Positions 1 through 9,407 of a DNA stretch of 13,736 bases are shown here, piece by piece; position 1 is the first letter of the stretch; every line of letters begins with the position of its first letter. The position numbers and the translations under genes are program-made. Source of the DNA: Baffinella frigidus (taxonomy: Eukaryota > Cryptophyceae > Cryptomonadales > Baffinellaceae). Where the stretch lies: contig MU646315.1 of NCBI GenBank assembly GCA_026770585.1, positions 96,140 to 109,875 on the forward strand, written 5' to 3'. The notes beneath the pieces were generated by a model, which was not told the origin of the DNA, did not search any database, and was given only the letters and a program-made list of their open reading frames with translations.

Positions 1-85
1 CCCCCCACCCTCCACCCTCCACCCGTACACCCGTACACCCTCCACTCAGAACACTACGCAGAACATTCGAAGGTTCGTTTCGGGA
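1..85. repeat. CCCTCCA/CCCGTACA heptamer-like repeat
   Basis: Short C-rich direct repeats (CACCCTCCACC, CCGTACACC). No gene seen. Confidence 0.6.
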
Positions 86-124
86 TTGCTCCTGAGAAAA
101 CACGCCAAAGGTCGCCGCGAGTTG

Positions 125-285
125 GTCACGTTACACCAGATGTCCGCCAACCCCGGACATCTGGTGTCGCCAACCCCGGGCACGTTACACCAGATGTGTT
201 CACGGGCCCAACACATCTGGTGTAACGTGCTCGTGACACCAGATGTCCGGGGTTGTCACGTTACGCCAGATGTCCGGGGTTGGCG
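125..285. repeat. Cluster of hairpins built on ACACCAGATGTCCG
   Basis: A perfect 20-bp inverted repeat (CACGTTACACCAGATGTGTT at 181-200, complement at 210-229, 9-base loop), a 14-bp one (133-146 with 154-167), and further direct and inverted copies to 285. Diverged GACACCAGTTG-like units recur at 6470-6600. Resembles a nested fold-back repeat; no coding signal. Confidence 0.75.
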
Positions 286-780
286 TGCCGCGTATTCTTC
301 TGAGCGGAAACTCTGTTCTGTGTCAACCATACACCCTGGGTTAAGTTTCGATCATCAACCCTGAACCCTACGCCCTCAACCCCGAACCCTGAACCGAACA
401 CCCCGAACATCAAAGTGCAACCTCTTCACCACGCCAGGTCACGAACCAGAATTGAAGTTGAACCTCCCTCCTTTCAAACATGTTTCCAGATACAGACAAA
501 ACATTATCGCTCATGGCAATGGCTCCAATTGTTGGCTTTGGGCGTGTCTCCTGGAAGAAAATGTCGGAATCAACTTCAGTGAAATTCTGATTTGTGTGTG
601 ACCTGACCCACCTTTCCATTTTTCCCCTGATTTCCGGGGGAGATGTGCTGATTTTTGGCGTGTTTCCCGGGTAATAATCAATTTTGGACTGATTTCCGAA
701 GGCACAGGTGCCTGCTACGTGGCGTGCAAGTTTGGAGCTATTTAAAGTGGACCACCCACTTTGAGCCATCAGTCCAACCC
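286..780. other. Non-repetitive stretch without recognised gene
   Basis: Heptamers cover 320-410. From 415 to 780 the DNA is non-heptamer, with loose internal repeats of CTGATTTCCGG/CTGATTTTTGG and two GGCGTGTYTCCYGG segments (540-557, 657-672). An open frame of 119 codons on the minus strand shows no motif I recognise. A relic of a mobile element or promoter region is possible. Confidence 0.35.
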
Positions 781-811
781 CATGTTTGGGTTTCAGGGGT
801 CAGTGGTCGGT

Positions 812-856
812 AGGGACCATGTTCTAGTTTAGGGTTGGTAGGGACCAAGAATGTTG
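812..856 (+). repeat. Two partial copies of the exon 1 core
   Basis: GTAGGGACCATGTTC (about 810-823) and GTAGGGACCAAGAATGTT (about 839-855) resemble AAGGGGACCATGTTCCGAC of exon 1 (946-963). Both are broken by stops. Confidence 0.4.
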
Positions 857-920
857 CTAGTATCAAACCAGGATTTGATCCTTGACAAGAGATCCCAGCT
901 AACCCTCACCCCCGGCCCAG

Positions 921-992
921 GGGCAAGAGTTCATTCTGCGAATGAAGGGGACCATGTTCCGACTCATCGTCAGGGAGTGGATAACATGGCTG
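921..992 (+). CDS. Exon 1 (N-terminal block, bestrophin-like)
   Basis: Reads GQEFILRMKGTMFRLIVREW then ITWL, 24 codons. The acceptor is CCCAG before 921 and the donor GTAAACCC at 993 runs straight into heptamer repeat. The pattern 'basic-KG(S/T)-hydrophobic-R...W' is typical of the start of bestrophins. Two in-frame ATGs (942 and 954) could be starts if no upstream exon exists. The intact acceptor and open frame before 942 favour an earlier exon that I could not identify. Confidence 0.68.
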
Positions 993-3900
993 GTAAACCC
1001 TCAACCCTGAACCCTGAACCCCTTAAACGCTGAACCCTGAACCATGAACCCTGAACCCTGAACCCTAGACCCACTAAACCCTGAACCCTGAACCCTGAAC
1101 CCTGAACCCTGAACCCTGAACCCTGAACCCTGAACCCTGAACCCCCTAAAGCCTGAATCCTGAACCCTAAATCAGTGGCTCATATCACTAAGAAACTCGG
1201 AACACCAAACCCTAAACCCTGAAACCTAGACCAGTGATGCACATGGCAGGTAAACCCTAAACCATAAACCATAAACCCCAAATCCTAAACCCTACCCTGA
1301 ACCCCAAACCCCAAACCCTAAACCATGAACCCCTGACCACAAACCCGAAACCTTGAAACCTGAACCCTAAACCCTAGACCCTAGACCCTCAACCCTATAC
1401 ACTAAACCCTAGACCCTAAACCCTAAACCTCAAACCCCAAACCCTAAAACCTAAACCCTAAACTCAACCCTGAACCTAAAACCCTAAACCCTAAACGCTG
1501 AACCCCAAACCCACAAACCGTCCCCCTAAACTTCAAACCCTGAACCCTAAACCCTATACCCGAAACCCGAAACGAACAACCAGAAATTGTAGACCCGCAG
1601 CGCTCATCCCGAAAGCGCTTGACCAGGTGATTATCATCTTCGTGTTCTTCCGAGGCTTTGGGATATACGAATCAAGCCAGGTCTCAAACCCCGCGTGGCC
1701 CAGACCCTAAAACCCCTAACCCCAAACCCCGAACCCCGAACCCCGAACCCCTAACCCCTAACCCCAAACCCTGAACCCCGAACCCCGAACCCCGAACCCC
1801 CAAACACGGTGAGGGTCCATCCGGTTCAGGTTCTAGAGTTGATACCCCAATCCCTGAAGGGGGACATCCCGTAAGGGGGCATGGGGTCAAAATTGACCCC
1901 AAAGAGGTCCTGGGCAGGTCCCACCGTAGTATGAGCCTACTGGCCACTTACGTGTGAGCCTACTGGCCACTTACGGGATATATGGTGCAAGTCAGGTCCG
2001 GGACACTTCGGTTCAAGGTCTGGGGTTAATACCCTAAACCCTGAAACATAATCCCTCATCCCCAAAACCCCAAGAGCTAACCCGGTCCGGGGCTCCTACT
2101 TGTCGAATCCGGCCAAGTTCGAGTGTCTCCGTTTGGGGCTGCCCATCTCAAGTCAAAGTCAATCCCCTCAGAAATGACGTTTGTGCTGCAAACGTGGATG
2201 AGTCGCCCCCATCAGGGCTTTGGGCTAAGGGCTCAGTGTGTGGTGTTGTAGGGTTTAGAGTGTATGGTTCAATGAACCTAACCCACTAAACCCTAGACCC
2301 TAGACCCCAGACACTAGAACCCCACGCCCCTAAAATCCTTACCCCGAACTACAGACCCCTTACCCCTAGTTCCGAAAACCCAAACCCTGAACCCTAACCC
2401 TGAACCCTAACCGTGAACCCTAACCCTCAACCCTAAACCCTCAACCCTCACTCGGGGCATGAATGGGGTCTGAGCCACGGTCTTGATATAGGACATCTCA
2501 GCAAACCCTAAACCCTAAACCCTAAACCCTACCCCTCAAGCACACCCTAGACCTAGCCCATGAACCCTCACCCTCAAACACACCCTATGCCTAAACCCCA
2601 AACCCTACCCCTGAAGCACACTCTATACCTAACCCCTAAACCCCAACCCTCAAGCAAACCCTAGACCTAGTCCCTAAACCTTAACCCTCAAGAAAATCCT
2701 AAACCTCACCCCTAAACCCTACGTCTCCGCAAACCCCATACCTAACCCCTCAACCCTACCACGCCAGAATGTTCGAGGGAAACCGACGACTTATCCACGA
2801 CAGATGTGTCGTGGTTGGCTTACGAATTCAAGGGGTTATCTTGAAAGAAGTCGAAAGTGGATGTTGAACTCCCCCTGGTGTGGCAATGCAGGGCCTACAA
2901 GGACACTTCGTGACCGTTGACATATCGGATGTCTCGGCACTGGGGGTGGTGCTCACCTTCTTCCTCACCTTCTACTCAAAAGAGGCACACCCCCCAACTC
3001 CTGAAAGAAACTCAGTCAACCTTTAACCGGGCCTCAGGCGTCACCAGCCTTTTCAGCCTTTTATCTGCGTAGAGGTGTTAATTAATTGCGTTTGGCGCAA
3101 CGAAATTTACTACACATTTTTTTTACTATTACTAGTATGACCCGACCGTGTAGTAAATTTCGTTGCCTGGACACAATTGAAAAATACTTGTGTGGAGATT
3201 GATTCCGGAGGTCCTCAGTTGGAACCTCAGGGGGTCAGGGTTTGGGGTTTCGGGGTTTAGGGTTTCAGGGTGTCGGGGTGTCGGGGTTTAGGGTTTAGGG
3301 TTTGGAACCCTCTCGCACCCGATCTCTGAGACCAGAAGGGGGAGGTTCGAACTCTCAAGCAGCAGGGGTTTAGGAGGGGGAAGTTGTCAGAGTGTCAACT
3401 TAAAACAAAACGTAGACAGATCGCCCCCAAAGAGCATTCCGCACCGCAAAAAAGCCCTAACCCCCTAGCCCCCAAACCACCAAACCACCAAACCCCCTAG
3501 CCCCCAAACCACCAAACCACCAAACCCCAGACCCCAAACACGAAACAAAACAAAACACGAACACACAAATAACAGATGCTAAGCAGCAAACCCGTGGGCA
3601 GGCGTACGACCGGTTCAAAACGCAGTGGCGGGTCGGAACCATCGTTGAAGAGCGCATCCTCGACATCGCGATGCTCGTTCGAACCCCTCAAACCCAAAAC
3701 ACGAAACACGAAACCCGGAGCCCAGAACCCGAAACCCGAATCCTGGGGTCGTACTTGGAGCCGATGGGTCAACTTTTGACAAAGATGGGCACGCTTTTCC
3801 AGGAAACTTTTCGGAAATTGGCTTTTGAATCGCTCCCCGTAGAACCCTGCTTGGCATGGTCGGTTGGGACCGTCGTTGAGGAGCGCGTCCTCGACATTGC

Positions 3901-6900
3901 GATGCTCGTACGAACCCCAGAGACCCGAAACCCGAAACCCGAAACCCGGAGCCCGAGACCCGAATCCCGAATCCCGAAACCCGGAGCCCGGAACCCGAAA
4001 CTCGGAGCCCGGAACCCGAACCCCAAACCCAAAACCCAAAACCCAAAACCCGAAACCCTAAACCCTAATCCATTAACCAGGTGCGCGCTGCATTCCCAGA
4101 CGATGTCGGAGACAGGTTCATCCCCTGAACCCTGAACCCTAAACCTGAAACCCGAAACCCGAAACCCGAAACCTGAAACCATAAACCCTAAACCATAAAC
4201 CATCAATCCTAAAACCTAAACACTGAACCCCACCCCCAAGCCTACCCCTTTGTGCGATTTAGGAATCCGACCCTCGACCCCAAACCATAAGCCCCAAACC
4301 CTGTATCCTGTACTCTAAACCCTCATCGCCCTCAACCCTGAACCCTCAACACCCCAGACCCTTTACACTAAACCCCTCAACGCCTTAGACCCCAGACTCC
4401 GAACTCTGAGTCCTACAACAGGTGTGTCCGCTAACCCAAACCCCAACCTCACACCCTAAACCCTGTACCCTCAACACCCTAAACCATAAACTTGTACCCT
4501 CCACCCTACACCTCATACCCTGTACCCTAAACGCTTAACCAGCAACAACCCAAGCCATATACCCTGTACCCTGTACCCTGTACCCTGTACCCTGTACCCA
4601 ACCATAAACCTTAAACCCCAAACCCTAAACCCTGCCCTGAACTCTGAACCCCAAACCCTAAACCCTAAACCCTAAACCCTAAACCCTAAATCCTAAATCC
4701 TAAAACCTAAACCCTAAACCCTATACCCCGTAAACTAAGCCCTAACCCATCAACACCCCAAACCCTGTACCCTGTACCCTGCTTCAAACCCTAAACATGA
4801 ACCCTGCACCCTACATCCTGGACCCTTCAACCTGAACGATGAGCCGTAAACCCGCAACCCTCAACCCTAAACCCCAAACCCAACTCCTAACCCCCAAACC
4901 TGGTACGCCAGGTTCATCCGGTACATGAATGCCGCACACTGCATGGCCTTCTGCGGCGCTGGTACACCATAGAAATTGTGCTCCCAGTGACCGCGGATAG
5001 CGTTTTGGAATGTTCTAGAATCCGCAGATAGCGTTCTAGAATGTTCTAGAATCCGCCAAACGGGCGAGAGAGATACATGAACGCCGCACACTGCATGGCC
5101 TTCTGCGGCGCCGGTAACTCCACAGACCCTACACAGATTTGAATGTCGCTCAAAAACCCTGCACACTCGACACTAGACACTCGATACTATACACTAGACA
5201 CTAGACACTAGACACTAGACACTAGACACTAGACACTAGACACTAGACACCGGACACCAACCCTAAACACTAAACACTAAACACTAAACACTAAACACTA
5301 AACCCCAAACCCTAAACCCTAAACCCTAAACCCTAAACGCCGCACTTTGCATGGCCATCTGCGGCGTCGGTAACCCCTAGAACATGTGCCCCCAATAAGC
5401 GCGGATCGCGGTATTGTGCCCCCATTAGCCGCGGATAGCGTTCTAGAATGTTCTAGAATCTGCGGATAGCGTTCTAGAAAGTTCTAGAATCGACAACCAG
5501 GCAAGAGAGGTACATGAACATCGCACACTGCATGGTCTCCTGCGGCGCCGGTCAATCCTTCAACCCCAAACTCCAAACCCCAAACTCAAACCCAACACCC
5601 AACACCCTGAGCCTCAAAGCCAGTAGATTCGACTTTCCCTGGACCCCGAACCTGGAACCCACACCCCTAAACCCGAAACGCAGCGAGCAGGTGACGGCTT
5701 GCCCTATTCGCCCCCGTAGGAAATCCCTAGGTCCCTAGTGGTTTGCTACCGTAGGGTCCTGACATTCGAACTCGCCCCACTACCCAGATTTGTTTCGCTT
5801 TGGGTTCTGAATCTGCGAATAATCTATTTACAACATTCATTGATGAAAAAAATGAATTGAATGTAAAATAGAATTTGAAATTCATTCAGGAAAAATTGAA
5901 TTGATTGATTCAAAATTGAGTTCATTAATACAAAATTGAATTCATTAATTCAAACCGAATTGGGGGCAGGCGACTGCACCCAAGGCACGTACACGGACGA
6001 GAACTTCTTCGGACACATGAACAGAGTCTACAAGCTTCTCACTGACGGCGAGCTCGCTCGCATCCGAGAGATTGGGGTAACCCCAACACCCCGAACCACA
6101 GACGCTAAACCCTAGACACACCACACCGTCCAAACTTACCGGTCAAACCCTAAAGCCGTTCGAATCTTGCGTTCAACGTGAACGCTGAACCCTCAACCGT
6201 GACTCATAAACCCTAAACCCTAAACCCCAAACCCTAAACCCTCAACCCTCAACCCTCAACTCTAAACCCTAAATCCCGAACCCTCAACCCTAAACCCTAA
6301 ACCCCAAACCCTAAACCCTGAACCCTACACCCCAAAACCTAAAACCTAAAACCTAAAACCAAAATCCAAAACCCGCACCGTTACTTCTAAATCCTAAACC
6401 CTGAAACATAAATCAGGTCTCAGGGGAGGGCGTGCACGAGATAATGGCGTGGTGCGTACAGGTACGTCGCTTGACACCAGTTGCTTCACAGTCGCTTTAC
6501 ACCAATTGCGTTACAGAAGTTGACACCAGTTTTACAAGAGGTGTTGTTCGGTCTTCACACCAGGTGCTTTTCTGTCGCTTAGCACCACTTGCTCTACACG
6601 AAAGGTCCCTCAGACGTCTGAGAAAGGCAACCCCAAAGTGGAGGACCATTCAAAAGTGGATGTCGATTCCTCAAATGTCGATCCCTGAGAAACTTCCCCA
6701 AGATTCAAATGTCAACTTCCCCCGGATTAGGGTGGAGGGTGGAGGGTTGAGGAGGAACTTGCCGTCCTTCACCCTAAACGCAAAACTAAACCTTAAGCCT
6801 TCACTCTCAAACCCCACACCTACACTGCAACCCCCCGTAGCCCTGAACCAGATTTGATAGGGAAACGGTTTTAATTTAAAACTTTCTGGTAATGAAATTT

Positions 6901-9373
6901 ACTACACGCAATGAGTTTTACAAGTAATGTTCAAAGCATTCGTGTAGTAATTTTTATTGGCCCCAATAGATTTAAATTAAAACCCGGTGCCCCATGAGAT
7001 TGTAGGGTCGCAACGCAGTCTCTGCACCCCAAACCCTGAACCCTAAACCCTAATCCTTAAACCCTGAACCCTGAACCCTAAACCTTAAACCCTAAACCCC
7101 ACACCCTAAACCCTAAACCCCCTTCCCTAATCCCTAATCCCTAATCCCCAGTCCCTAATCCTTAATCCCTCATCCCTAATCCCTAATCCCTAACCTTGAA
7201 CGCCAACCCCCAAACCCCACCCCGCATCCCCCAACACCCTAACCCTTTATTCCCACTCCTCTTAACATCCGAACCCCAGCCCCTCCAAACCCTAAACCCC
7301 CAACCCTAAAGCAGAGCAAGCGCGGGTTCCTGGGCGAGAGTTGGCTGCCGAACCTTCCTGTAAAGCAACGGATGATACAAGGAGGCATGTATGACTGATA
7401 CGAGGCTTCATATATGACTGATATATATGCACGGAGGTGGCTGATATACGCACGGAGGTGGCTGATATACCCACGGATGTGGCTGATATATGGAGGTGAC
7501 TGATATTGAAGCAACAGATCCGATTCAAAGCACCGCTTCAGGTGCAGTAATTCCAAGCCTCCAAACCGTAACCCCGAGAAACCATGAAACAGATCGTAGA
7601 GACACAGCGCAAGGGGGGTTTCCTGGAGGAGATGTCAGGAGCAGAGCTCAAGTCGTTTATCATGCAGTTCCGCTCGGGTACAACCCCGAAACCCCAAACC
7701 CCAAACTCGAAACCCGAATCCCGAAACTCGAAACCCGAAACCCGAAACCCGAAAACTGACACCCGAAACCAGAAACCAGAAACCAGAAACCAGAAACCAG
7801 AAACCAGAAACCAGAAACCAGAAACCTTGACACTGTACCCTGCATCCCAAACACCAAACCCCAAACACCAATCCTCAAACCATAATCCCTGATACCCAAT
7901 CTCTGATCACCAAACCCCACACCTTCAACCCCTAACGTTTAACCGTAAACCCCAAACCCAATCCCTGGTTTCCAAACCCCAACCCCTAAACACGGAACCT
8001 GGACCACCACACACCACACACCACACACCACACACCACACACCACACACCACACACCACACACCAAAATCCACACCCCACACCCCACACCCCACACCCCA
8101 CACCCCACACCCCACACCACAATCCATAAACCAAAGCCCTAACCCCGTGTGACTCATGCCTAACCCTAAACTCAAAACCCTAAACCCTAAACCCTGAAAT
8201 CTGAACCATAAACCCCAAACCCCAAACCCCAAACCCTAAACCTCAAACCCCAAATCACAAATCACAAACCCCAAACCCCAAACCGGAAACCCTCATAGGG
8301 ATCGAGACGATATACGCGCACCACAAGGTGCCGATCCCCTAGAGCAGCTTATTTGGCGGAGTCTAGAACATTGTAGAATGCTATCCGCGGTTAATGGGGG
8401 CACACGAACGTTATCCGCGGTTAATGGGGGCACACGAACAAAATCCGCGGTTAATGTGGGCACACGAAAGGCTAATGGGGGTATGAAACCCTCAACCATC
8501 ACAGGGATCGAGACGATATACGCGCACCACAAGCAGCCGATCCCCTACGTATACGGCAACTTCGTACACCCCAAGCCCCGAACCCTTTCAAGATGGCCCA
8601 TTCGCCTTAATAACCTGCCATTTACATTGATAACCATGCCACGCTATTTTTTCAAATCGTACTTCCTATACCTTGAACCCTCAACACTAGCGCCTATACC
8701 CCAAACACTAAACTATATGCGCTATACTTTGAACCCTCAGCCCCAACCACCAAACCCCAAACGCTTAACCAAACCTCAACCCCGGCCACACCCGTGACTT
8801 ACAAACCCATGGCAGGTGTACACGATCACGCTGGTGTATCTCCCACTCTTCTCGTATGCTGTCGCGGTGCCTCCCCACCCTTACGTTCGTGTGCCCCAAT
8901 TAACCGCGGATAGCGTCCGTGTGCCCCCATTAACCGTGGATAGCGTTCGCGTGCCCCCATTAACCACGAATAGCGTTCTAGAAAGTTCTAGGCAGCCTGA
9001 AACGTTCTAGACAGTTTTTCTAGAACGATTCTAGACAACGATCACCCTCGTGTATCTCCCGCTCTTAGCGTACGCTGTCGCGTTTCCTCCCTGAGCTTCT
9101 TCGTCCTCTTCAGTACTCTTGAAAACAGGTCATAGATTGGTCGTTGATCCTCAACTTGATCCTCAACACTTTCACTCAACACTCTCTACACCATGAACCC
9201 TGACGTCTTCGCTCTCTCTCTCTAGAGGTGAACAGTCTAAACCCTAAACCACAAACCCTCACCCACAAACTAAAAGCCATAAACCATAAATCGTAAACCA
9301 TTACCCGAAGTAAAATCCTCCCGCTCTGCCCCTCAACCCTAAACCCTCAACCCTCAACTCTCAACCCTCAACC

Positions 9374-9407
<34 letters not shown>

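Noticed and set aside
410-769. 119-codon minus-strand frame
   Set aside because: No recognisable motif, and loose nucleotide repeats run through it. Kept only as unassigned DNA.
3497-4206. Minus-strand open frames of 140-180 codons rich in GFGFRVSGF
   Set aside because: They are readings of CCCGAAA/CCCTGAA heptamers; a 7-base unit without stops is open in all phases. They overlap plus-strand exons 4 and 5.
6421-6428. CAG at 6421-6423 as exon 8 acceptor
   Set aside because: It adds five bases and breaks the frame with exon 7; the AG at 6427-6428 keeps it.
7538-8232. Minus-strand frames with FWFLVSGFWF and GVWCVVCG repeats
   Set aside because: Translations of CCAGAAA and ACACCAC arrays; no non-repeat sequence of protein character.
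8378-9010. Plus and minus frames with repeated VPPLTADSV
   Set aside because: They are translations of the CATTAACCGCGGATAGCG units, not a conserved protein; the repeat occurs in both orientations and all contexts.
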